Shown: positions 1-6,094 of the stretch, one piece after another
Numbering within the stretch: the first letter of the stretch is position 1
How the letters are laid out: the number at the start of each line of letters is the position of its first letter
The notes under the pieces: generated by a model
Told to the model about the DNA's origin: nothing
Database searches by the model: none
What the model saw: only the letters and a program-made list of their open reading frames with translations
Position numbers and translations under genes: made by a program
Assembly: GCA_964467005.1 (NCBI GenBank)
Contig: CAYXPI010000019.1
Coordinates: 1-29,727 of the forward strand
Length of the DNA: 29,727 bases
Source: Thermohalobaculum sp964467005
GTDB lineage: Bacteria > Pseudomonadota > Alphaproteobacteria > Rhodobacterales > Rhodobacteraceae
Direction: 5' to 3'

Positions 1-2
1 TC

Positions 3-770
3 GACTGGCTGCCGCTCGTCCATGGCGAGGGCCCGCTCACGGCCGAGAACGGCTTTGCCAGCCAGGCCGACGTCGCCATCGACACCCGCCTCGCCGCCGA
101 TCTTCTGGGCGCCACGCCGATGGACCGGCCGGAGGACGCCCAGCCCCGCGGCGACGGCGTGGCCTACATCATGCTCACCAACAACACCCGTCGGAAGCCG
201 GGCGACGAGAACGCGGCGAACCCGCGGGCCGACAACGCCTTCGGCCACATCATCGAGATCCGGGAGGAGGGCGGCAACCACGCCGCCACCCGCGGCACCT
301 GGGACATCTTGGTGAAATGCGGCGACCCCGCCATCGCCGAGGTGGGCGCCCAGTGGAACCCGGAGACCTCGGAGAACGGCTGGTTCGGCTCGCCGGACAA
401 CTGCGCCATCGACGCGGACGGCCGGCTCTGGATCTCGACCGACCAGGGCGGCAACTGGGGCAAGACGGGCAAGTCCGACGGCCTCTACGCGCTCGAGACG
501 GAGGGAGATCTTCGCGGCCACTCCAAGCTCTTCTTCCGCTGCCCGGTGGGGGCGGAGCTCTGCGGGCCCTACTTCGCCGAAGACTCCGAGGTGCTCTTCC
601 TCGCCGTCCAGCACCCCGGCACGGACGGGACAACCGCCTTCGCCGGCTTCGAGCGGGCCTCGACCTTCGAGGATCCCGCCACCCGCTGGCCCGACTTTGA
701 GGACGGCATCCCGCCGCGGCCCTCCGTGGTGGTCGTCACCAAGCAGGGCGGCGGCAAGATCGCGGTCTGA
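3..770 (+). CDS. phoX: PhoX-family alkaline phosphatase, C-terminal part
   Basis: This is the 3' part of a gene that enters the window already open; the in-frame reading begins at base 3 and ends at TGA 768-770. The visible 255 residues carry hallmarks of the PhoX (formerly DUF839) phosphatase C-terminus: a segment reading PEDAQPRGDGVAYIMLTNN, a later FGSPDN core, and the DADGRLWISTDQGG strand of the beta-propeller. PhoX enzymes are usually secreted through the Tat pathway and use Ca and Fe to release phosphate from organic esters in the periplasm. The N-terminal half, with the twin-arginine signal, lies outside the window. The gene converges on the minus-strand gene at 810, with a GC-rich hairpin between them. 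The family call is firm; substrate range and phosphate-starvation control cannot be seen here. Confidence 0.92.
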   Translation, partial: DWLPLVHGEGPLTAENGFASQADVAIDTRLAADLLGATPMDRPEDAQPRGDGVAYIMLTNNTRRKPGDENAANPRADNAFGHIIEIREEGGNHAATRGTWDILVKCGDPAIAEVGAQWNPETSENGWFGSPDNCAIDADGRLWISTDQGGNWGKTGKSDGLYALETEGDLRGHSKLFFRCPVGAELCGPYFAEDSEVLFLAVQHPGTDGTTAFAGFERASTFEDPATRWPDFEDGIPPRPSVVVVTKQGGGKIAV

Positions 771-783
771 GCTGCCGGTCTCG

Positions 784-805
784 GGCGGGCTCCTGGGGGC
801 CCGCC
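784..805. terminator. GC-rich hairpin between convergent genes
   Basis: A perfect 7-bp stem (GGCGGGC at 784-790 pairing with GCCCGCC at 799-805) with an 8-base loop sits in the 39-bp gap between the stop codons of phoX and the convergent minus-strand gene. Neither side has a clear T-run, so it may act as a weak bidirectional terminator or as an RNA 3'-end stabiliser. Confidence 0.45.
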
Positions 806-809
806 ACTC

Positions 810-1706
810 TCAGCCCGTGCGCCGCAGGGTCTCGCAGAGCGCGATCACCGCGCCGTCCGAGCGTCGGCGCCCCACCGACTGGCTGGTGATGCTCGTCGTC
901 CGTCCGGCCTCGGCCACCGCCGTTTGGCAGTGGATGTCGAGCCAGTCCCCGGGGTCCATATTGCCGAAGAAATGCAGCTCCCGATGGGCCACATGCCACT
1001 CCCGTCCGAGCGGGGGCAGCGCGTTGGCCTCGGCGCCCTCGAAGATCGCGGCGGCCGCGGCAAAGCATACGAGGCCGGCGCCGTCGAGATGCGCGTGCGT
1101 GCCGATGCGCTCCGAGATTTGCGGGGGCGCGTAGACCTGCTCGGCGGCTCGGCGCGAGGCCGCGCCTCGGCGGCGGAGGAGACCGGCGGTGTCGGCGCCC
1201 GGCGCGTCCCGGTCGGCGGCGAACTCGGGCGCCATCAGGGACGGTGCGAGGCTCCGGTTGCTCGGCCCTGTGCGTGCGGCGAAGACGGTGAGGATCTCGG
1301 CGGCCACGGCCCCGCCGCTCGCCGAGAAGAGCCGGTGCTCGCTGCGCCAGCCGGTGGCGGGGCCCGGCGTCTCCACGAGATCGAGCGTCACGAGATCGTC
1401 CTCGGAGAAACGGTCGAGGCGGCCGGTGATCGCGCAGGCGACGACCGTGGGCAGGGCCCGGCCGCCGGTGATGTCGGCGATCTCGCTCGGGCGTCGGCCG
1501 AGATGGCGGGCCACCGCCCAGCGGTGCCGATGCTGCGCGGCCTCGAGAAACCAGAGGCCGGAGAGCCCGCGATCGGTGAGATGGGGCATGCCGAGCCGAA
1601 AGCTCTGGGGCGCGAGCGGATCGATCTCCTGCGGCGGCCTAGGTGTCCGGGCCGGGGGCGCGCAGCGGGCGGGCACGTCGAGGGCGGCGGGGTCGGATTG
1701 GAACAT
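810..1706 (-). CDS. LnmK-like / Pnap_2097-family hot-dog fold protein
   Basis: A 298-aa protein read from ATG 1706, which has AGGAGA five bases upstream. An N-terminal motif, LGMPHLTDRGLSGLWFLEAA, and a C-terminal block reading AHRELHFFGNMDPGD followed by RRSDGAVIALCETLRR match from memory the family named after Pnap_2097, related to the N-terminal domain of LnmK, a bifunctional acyltransferase/decarboxylase of leinamycin biosynthesis. The architecture looks like two hot-dog folds in tandem. Homologues usually sit near acyl carrier proteins or polyketide/fatty-acid genes, but here no such gene is adjacent. The start lies inside the 3' end of the upstream DUF1127 gene (68-bp overlap), suggesting translational coupling. 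The biochemical role is unknown; an acyl-thioester substrate is inference. Confidence 0.75.
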   Translation of the reverse strand: MFQSDPAALDVPARCAPPARTPRPPQEIDPLAPQSFRLGMPHLTDRGLSGLWFLEAAQHRHRWAVARHLGRRPSEIADITGGRALPTVVACAITGRLDRFSEDDLVTLDLVETPGPATGWRSEHRLFSASGGAVAAEILTVFAARTGPSNRSLAPSLMAPEFAADRDAPGADTAGLLRRRGAASRRAAEQVYAPPQISERIGTHAHLDGAGLVCFAAAAAIFEGAEANALPPLGREWHVAHRELHFFGNMDPGDWLDIHCQTAVAEAGRTTSITSQSVGRRRSDGAVIALCETLRRTG

Positions 1707-1941
1707 GTGCGTCTCCTGTGCTCTCGGGCTGGGTGGGCACGACCGCCGGAGGAGCCTCTGGCAGGTTCGGGCGGTCGTAGTGGCGGGCGCGCAGATGCGC
1801 CCAGATTTCGTCGCGGCGGAGGCCGTGGCGGGCCAGCGCGTCGTCGGTGAGCGCGGCGAGGCGGGCATAGTCGCGGGCCGCGGCCCGCGCCCGGGCGCCC
1901 TCGGCCAAGAGCCGCAGGAACCAGACGAGGGGCCGGATCAT
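1639..1941 (-). CDS. DUF1127 (YjiS-like) small protein
   Basis: A 100-aa protein starting at ATG 1941. Residues about 17-57 form the arginine-rich helical DUF1127 signature: a YARLAALTDDALARHGL segment followed by RRDEIWAHLRARH. Such proteins are small, abundant in alphaproteobacteria, and some have been linked to RNA or phosphate/stress regulation. The last 40 residues are low-complexity (Pro/Arg-rich) and out of frame with the start of the downstream LnmK-like gene, which they overlap by 68 bp. The true functional protein may therefore be little more than the first 60 residues. The start sits just upstream of the LysE-type gene's stop codon (20-bp gap), so these genes probably share a transcript. 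Confidence 0.72.
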   Translation of the reverse strand: MIRPLVWFLRLLAEGARARAAARDYARLAALTDDALARHGLRRDEIWAHLRARHYDRPNLPEAPPAVVPTQPESTGDAHVPIRPRRPRRARPLRAPGPDT

Positions 1942-1960
1942 GGCGCGCCTCCCCCGCCAC

Positions 1961-2599
1961 TTAGGCGCCGGGGCCGAATGCGGAGAGCGCCGCGAAGCCC
2001 AAGATGAGGGACGCCCCCGCATAGGCGAGGCCGCGCGCCCCGCGCGGGCCCAGCCGCCGCGAGCCGAGGCCGAGGAGGATAGCGCCGGCCTGGTGCACCA
2101 TCCCCGCCACGAAAAAGGCGCCGAGGACCGCATGGGCCTGCCAGCTGAGCGTCCCGCCCGCGCCCAGCTGGGGCGCGACGCCGAGGAGGAACCCAAGATT
2201 GTAGGGCGTCGCGAGGCCGACCACGAGGCCGCCCACGATATCCATGCGGTGCGCCCGGGGTCGCCGCGCGGTCGACTGATGCCGGGCGACGCGGATCACC
2301 GCGGCGGCGTCGCGCCGGGCCGAGCGGAGGAGATGCAGCGCCATCAGGGTGAGCACGAGAATGCCGACCCAGCGGAGCCGCTCGGCGGCCTCGGGCGAGA
2401 GGGAGAGAAGGCCCCCCGCCGTCGCGTAGGTGCCGGCGACGAGGAGGAGCTTCGCGATTGCCACGCCGAGGGTGACCCGCAGGCCCGCGGCGAGGCCGGC
2501 CACCCCGGTCCTGTTCGCCGTGAGCACCGTGCAGGGTCCTGGAACCACCGCATAGGCGGCCGTGGCCGCGAGCGCCGCGGCAAAGGTTTCGGGAGCCAT
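1961..2599 (-). CDS. LysE/RhtB-family exporter
   Basis: A 212-aa, multi-spanning membrane protein starting at ATG 2599, with CGGAG eight bases upstream. The N-terminus carries the family's PGP motif (YAVVPGPCTVLTANRTG), followed by a glycine-rich second helix and four or so further hydrophobic segments. Length and pattern fit the LysE/RhtB superfamily, about six helices in the inner membrane, which exports amino acids and related small molecules. The loop around residues 115-125 is basic, consistent with a cytoplasmic location. It leads a minus-strand run with the DUF1127 and LnmK-like genes. A longer reading to 2791 exists but its extra residues are Arg/Pro-rich and non-hydrophobic, so that start was rejected. 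The exported compound cannot be read from the sequence. Confidence 0.85.
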   Translation of the reverse strand: MAPETFAAALAATAAYAVVPGPCTVLTANRTGVAGLAAGLRVTLGVAIAKLLLVAGTYATAGGLLSLSPEAAERLRWVGILVLTLMALHLLRSARRDAAAVIRVARHQSTARRPRAHRMDIVGGLVVGLATPYNLGFLLGVAPQLGAGGTLSWQAHAVLGAFFVAGMVHQAGAILLGLGSRRLGPRGARGLAYAGASLILGFAALSAFGPGA

Positions 2600-2617
2600 C
2601 GTCGGGCTCCGTGGGGT

Positions 2618-2636
2618 CCGCCGCTGCGGGCGGCGG
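2618..2636. repeat. Inverted repeat in leader of the LysE-type gene
   Basis: A perfect 7-bp inverted repeat (CCGCCGC / GCGGCGG) with a 5-base spacer lies about 20 bp upstream of the exporter's start codon. It could fold in the mRNA leader. Given the base composition, chance occurrence is quite possible. Confidence 0.3.
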
Positions 2637-2800
2637 GATCGGGGGGGCAGATCCTGGCACGCTCGACCTCCTTCAACGCAAACACGCCGTCGCGGTCTCG
2701 GCCGCGGCGCGAGGCGGTCAGGGTAGGCGCGGCCCCGGAAGCAGGGCGTGAGCCAACCCAGAGCCCCCTGTGAGACCCGGGTGAATTCCACGCGACCCGC

Positions 2801-3016
2801 TCAGTCGCCAAGGTCGTCGCAGACCCGATCCGCCAGCAAGACGAGCCAGCCCACGGCCTCCCGCTGCTCCGGGTCGAGGCCCGCCTGCGCCAGCGCCTCG
2901 GGGGCCAGTCGCGGCTTCAGATCCGCCCATTGCACACAAAAATCGCTCAGATCCCGGATCGCCCTCGCCCCGTCCCCCCGGCCATGAGATCCGGCTCCCC
3001 CGCCGTCCTCGCTCAT
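2801..3016 (-). CDS. Small hypothetical protein
   Basis: A 71-aa protein starting at ATG 3016, chosen because AAGGA lies seven bases upstream; a longer reading to 3136 would run into the promoter of the divergent regulator. After a Gly/Asp-rich head of about 17 residues, the rest looks like two amphipathic helices, with FCVQWADLKPRL followed by EQREAVGWLVLLADRVCDD. There is no signal peptide or membrane segment. I do not recognise the family. The gene is divergent from the 3208 regulator and upstream of the LysE-type exporter, separated from the latter by about 200 bp without clear coding potential. Confidence 0.6.
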   Translation of the reverse strand: MSEDGGGAGSHGRGDGARAIRDLSDFCVQWADLKPRLAPEALAQAGLDPEQREAVGWLVLLADRVCDDLGD

Positions 3017-3129
3017 GCTTCGTTCCTTCATCCTCGCCCGCGAGCTTGACCCTAGCCCGGGCGGGAGGGGCGGGCTTCGTCCATAAAGCGTGAATAAGGC
3101 GTGAAGCCGCTTCCGCAGCGCGAGGTGAT

Positions 3130-3159
3130 CTGACATTCTTCGTTAAGTATAAGTATTGT
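3130..3159 (+). promoter_or_regulatory. Candidate sigma-70-type promoter of the regulator operon
   Basis: In a locally AT-rich patch there is CTGACA (3130-3135) and, after 18 bp, TATTGT (3154-3159), matching 5/6 and 4/6 of the consensus hexamers. A transcript would start about 40 bases before the ATG at 3208. The patch stands out from the surrounding GC-rich DNA. No experimental support; the start codon itself has only a weak Shine-Dalgarno sequence. Confidence 0.4.
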
Positions 3160-3207
3160 CGCGCGTGGCGTTCGGCGGCGGGCCTCGTGAAGACTGGTTG
3201 CTGAAAA

Positions 3208-4848
3208 ATGACACTGAAGATTAGGCTCTTTGGACCGTTCGACATCGGCTGGGAGGACGGGACACCGCTCGCGCTCAAGGGCGCGAAGACACAGGCGCTG
3301 GTGGCGCTGTTGGCAACGGCGTCGGAAGGCAAGCGCACGCGCGCCTGGCTGCAGGACATGCTGTGGGGCCGGGTCGGGCCTGAGCACGGCCGGGCGAGCC
3401 TCCGCCAGGCGCTCAAGACGCTGCGCACGGTCTTCGGCGACCGCTTCGACGCCCAGTTCGAGGTGACGAACGACGCGATCCGGCTGAAGCGGGACCGCGC
3501 GCAGATCGTCGGCACGGCGGAGGACGGGGAGTTTCTCGAGGGCATCGATGTGAGGGAGGACCGCTTCGAGGAGTGGCTCCGCACCCAGCGTCAGGCGCCC
3601 GAGGCCGCGCCCGCTGTCCTCAGCGAGCGGCTGACACCGCTCCGGTCGCGCATCCGTCCCTCGGTCGCCGTCATCCCCTTCGCCGTGGTCAGCCCGGACG
3701 AGCGGCATGCGGCCATGGGCGATGCGGCGGCGCAGGAGATCACCCGGGCGCTCTCGCGCTCGCAGATGCTGCATGTGATCTCGCATCTCTCCTGCCGGAT
3801 GCTCAACCCGCGTTCGGTGCGCCTCCAGGATCTGCGGAGCGCGCTGGATGTGGACTATTTCATCTGGGGCAGCTTGCGCTTCGACACGCTCTCGTTGCGC
3901 TTGGATGTGGACTTCATCGAGGCAGGCTCGGGCCAGGTGCGCTGGACCCGGCGGTTCGACGCGGCGCTCGAGGGCTTCTTCCGTGGCGACGACGCGCTGG
4001 CCTGGGACATCTCGCGCGAGATCGGCGACACGATCCTGCGCGCCTCGGTGGAGCTGGCGGCCACCCGGCCGATGCCCGATCTCGAGACCCACACGCTTCT
4101 CATGGCGGGCGTCTCGATGATGCACCACCAGTCGCTCGCGAGCTTTTCGCGGGCGCGCGAGCATATCGAGGAGGTGCTCCGCCGGGCGCCGGGGCACTCG
4201 GTGGTTCATGCCTGGCTGGCGAAGTGGTACATCCTGAGTTGTCATCAGGGCTGGAGCGTGGATCGCGCGCGCGACACCGAGACGGCGGCGGCCCACAGCC
4301 GGCAGGCGCTGGATCTGAACCCGGATTGCTCGTTCTCCCTCGTGATCGACGGCTTCGTGAAGACCAATCTCATGAAGCGGCTCGAGGAGGCCGGCGCGCG
4401 CTACGACCAGGCGCTCTCGGTCGATCCCAACAACGCGCTCGCCTGGCTCCTCAAGGGGACGCTCCATGCCTTCGTCGACGAAGGCGCGGAGGCGGTGGCC
4501 TGCACGGCGAGGGCCCGCGCGCTCTCGCCGCTCGACCCTTACGGCTACTTCTTCGACTCGCTGTCGGCCACAGCCTGCGCGGCGAACGGGGACTATGCCC
4601 AAGCGCTCGAGCTCTCGGAGCGTTCGCTGCGCGCCAACCGGCGGCACAGCTCAACGCTGCGGGTGAAGACCGCGGCGCTCCAGATGCTCGGGCGGGGCGA
4701 TGAGGCGCGGCAGACGGCGGAGGAGCTTCTGCGCATCGAGCCGGGCTTCACCATCCAAGGGTATCTCGCGAAGCACCCGGCGGCCGAGTATCGGACCGGG
4801 CAGGAATGGGCCTCGGCGCTCGCCGGGGCGGGCATTCCGCAAGATTGA
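3208..4848 (+). CDS. Winged-helix / TolB-N / TPR transcriptional regulator (SARP-like)
   Basis: A 546-aa cytoplasmic protein. Residues 1-95 resemble the OmpR/SARP winged-helix DNA-binding domain (LFGPFDI start, ALKGAKTQALVALLA helix, then RASLRQALKTLR as the likely recognition region). A linker containing FLEGIDVREDRFEEWLR follows, typical of this type of regulator. Residues about 150-260 resemble the TolB N-terminal fold (PSVAVIPFAVVSPDERHAAMG, then DVDYFIWGSLR), as in CadC-like and adenylate-cyclase-linked regulators. From about 290 to the end there are TPR-like helical pairs. It lies 22 bp upstream of the PAP2-fold gene and is the likely local regulator of the operon. There is no receiver domain, so the input is presumably a bound ligand or protein. 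The domain calls are from memory of the families. Confidence 0.85.
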   Translation: MTLKIRLFGPFDIGWEDGTPLALKGAKTQALVALLATASEGKRTRAWLQDMLWGRVGPEHGRASLRQALKTLRTVFGDRFDAQFEVTNDAIRLKRDRAQIVGTAEDGEFLEGIDVREDRFEEWLRTQRQAPEAAPAVLSERLTPLRSRIRPSVAVIPFAVVSPDERHAAMGDAAAQEITRALSRSQMLHVISHLSCRMLNPRSVRLQDLRSALDVDYFIWGSLRFDTLSLRLDVDFIEAGSGQVRWTRRFDAALEGFFRGDDALAWDISREIGDTILRASVELAATRPMPDLETHTLLMAGVSMMHHQSLASFSRAREHIEEVLRRAPGHSVVHAWLAKWYILSCHQGWSVDRARDTETAAAHSRQALDLNPDCSFSLVIDGFVKTNLMKRLEEAGARYDQALSVDPNNALAWLLKGTLHAFVDEGAEAVACTARARALSPLDPYGYFFDSLSATACAANGDYAQALELSERSLRANRRHSSTLRVKTAALQMLGRGDEARQTAEELLRIEPGFTIQGYLAKHPAAEYRTGQEWASALAGAGIPQD

Positions 4849-4870
4849 CGGAAACAAGGGGGACAGACGG

Positions 4871-6094
4871 ATGTCGGTGTTCGGTGGCATGGGTGGTATG
4901 GGCGGCATGGGTGGTATGGGCGGCATGGGTGGTATGGGCGGCATGGGTGGTATGGGGGGCATGGGCGGCCCGCCGGGCTCCGTCGGCTCCTACCCGCCGA
5001 TGCTGGCCGGCGCCGTGATCGTGGCGCGCGACGGGATCGCCGGCGCGTGGCAGGGTGCGACGATGTCGCCCGAGCAACTTCCCGGAGGCGATGCCACGAA
5101 CATGGCCCTCTGGCCGCAATGGGTGCGTGCCCTCGTCATCGAGCAGGATCTCTTCGCGCGGCTCGGCATCGTGCCCGGGCAAAGCGACCAGGGCGACGAT
5201 CCCGAGCCCGCCGCCCAGATCCTCCACCTGACGCAGACGGGCCTCGCCACGACCGGCGTGCCGCAGGTGGCCTATCGCTCCCTTGTCGAGATCGTGCGCC
5301 CGCGGGAGGCGGATTTTCGTGGCGCGCAGCTCGACCTCGTGGAGGCGTATGCCGATCTCCGGTCGGACCGGGCGGGCGAGATCCTCGAGCAGGTGGGGTT
5401 CCCGACCGGCTTTTTCGGCGCGGTCGTCGGCCTTCACCCGGAGCGCACGCGCTACACGCTCGAGCTCGTCGGCATCTGCCAGATCCTCGCCGCCAAGACC
5501 GCGATGGCTGTGAAGCACATCCTCGCCTGTCGCCGGCCGGACGCCTACTCGGCTCAGATCCAGCCGATGATCCCCACCCCCGGCCACGGCACGCTGCCGA
5601 GCGCCCACGCGGTGGAGGCTTTCATCACCGCCCGCGTGCTGGCCAAGCTGGCCGATCCGGAGGCGGACACGCCGTGCCCCGGTGGGCGAAGCGACATGCT
5701 GATGGCCCAGGCCGCGCGGATCGCCGTCAACCGCACGGTCGCCGGCGTGCATTTCCCGGCCGACAGCGTGGCCGGCGCGGTGATGGGCCTCGCGCTCGGC
5801 GACTATGTGGCGCGGCGCGCCCTCGGCGGTGGAACCGTTGCCCGCGCGCGGTTCGACGGGCGCGACATCGGCGCCACCGATTTCGACCATCGGCGCCTTC
5901 TCAATGGCGCGACGCGGGTCGCGTTGGCGGCCGACGGCGCGGCCAGGCCCCTCGTCGCCATGGGGGACGATCTCGACGGCGACGCCGAGGTCCAGATCGC
6001 GGCCGAGGACCTCTCGGGTCCGCTGGCCTGGCTCTGGAACCTCGCGGCGAAAGAATGGCCGGACGCGGCGCGCAATGGGGGAACGGCGGCGTGA
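4871..6094 (+). CDS. PAP2 / vanadium-haloperoxidase-fold protein with N-terminal (GGM)9 repeat
   Basis: A 407-aa protein starting at ATG 4871, preceded by AAGGGGGA. Residues 5-31 are nine perfect GGM triplets, then a Gly/Pro linker. The rest is alpha-helical and carries the three PAP2/vanadium-haloperoxidase phosphate (vanadate) motifs: K215-x6-R222-P223, P243-S-A-H246 and R288-x5-H294-x3-D298. In most family members the second motif is PSGH; here Gly is Ala, as in some soluble members. No signal peptide or clear membrane helix is seen, which favours a soluble haloperoxidase-like or phosphatase enzyme over a membrane lipid phosphatase. The role of the GGM head is unknown. The stop overlaps the GTG start of the protease gene by four bases (GTGA), so the two are coupled. 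Haloperoxidase versus phosphatase cannot be decided from sequence. Confidence 0.85.
   Translation: MSVFGGMGGMGGMGGMGGMGGMGGMGGMGGMGGPPGSVGSYPPMLAGAVIVARDGIAGAWQGATMSPEQLPGGDATNMALWPQWVRALVIEQDLFARLGIVPGQSDQGDDPEPAAQILHLTQTGLATTGVPQVAYRSLVEIVRPREADFRGAQLDLVEAYADLRSDRAGEILEQVGFPTGFFGAVVGLHPERTRYTLELVGICQILAAKTAMAVKHILACRRPDAYSAQIQPMIPTPGHGTLPSAHAVEAFITARVLAKLADPEADTPCPGGRSDMLMAQAARIAVNRTVAGVHFPADSVAGAVMGLALGDYVARRALGGGTVARARFDGRDIGATDFDHRRLLNGATRVALAADGAARPLVAMGDDLDGDAEVQIAAEDLSGPLAWLWNLAAKEWPDAARNGGTAA
4883..4969 (+). repeat. 9-bp tandem repeat encoding (GGM)9
   Basis: Nine in-frame copies of GGN-GGN-ATG followed by a final Gly-Gly. For most of the array, GGTGGTATG and GGCGGCATG alternate strictly, giving an 18-bp higher-order unit that points to expansion by slippage or unequal exchange. 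Copy-number changes would keep the reading frame. Confidence 0.95.

Noticed and set aside
4883..4969. CRISPR-like or mobile-element repeat
   Set aside because: Units are 9 bp, directly adjacent, in frame and without spacers; this is a coding microsatellite.
4871..6094. Firm naming of the PAP2-fold gene as vanadium haloperoxidase
   Set aside because: The motif set is shared with acid phosphatases and the second motif is PSAH; sequence alone cannot decide.
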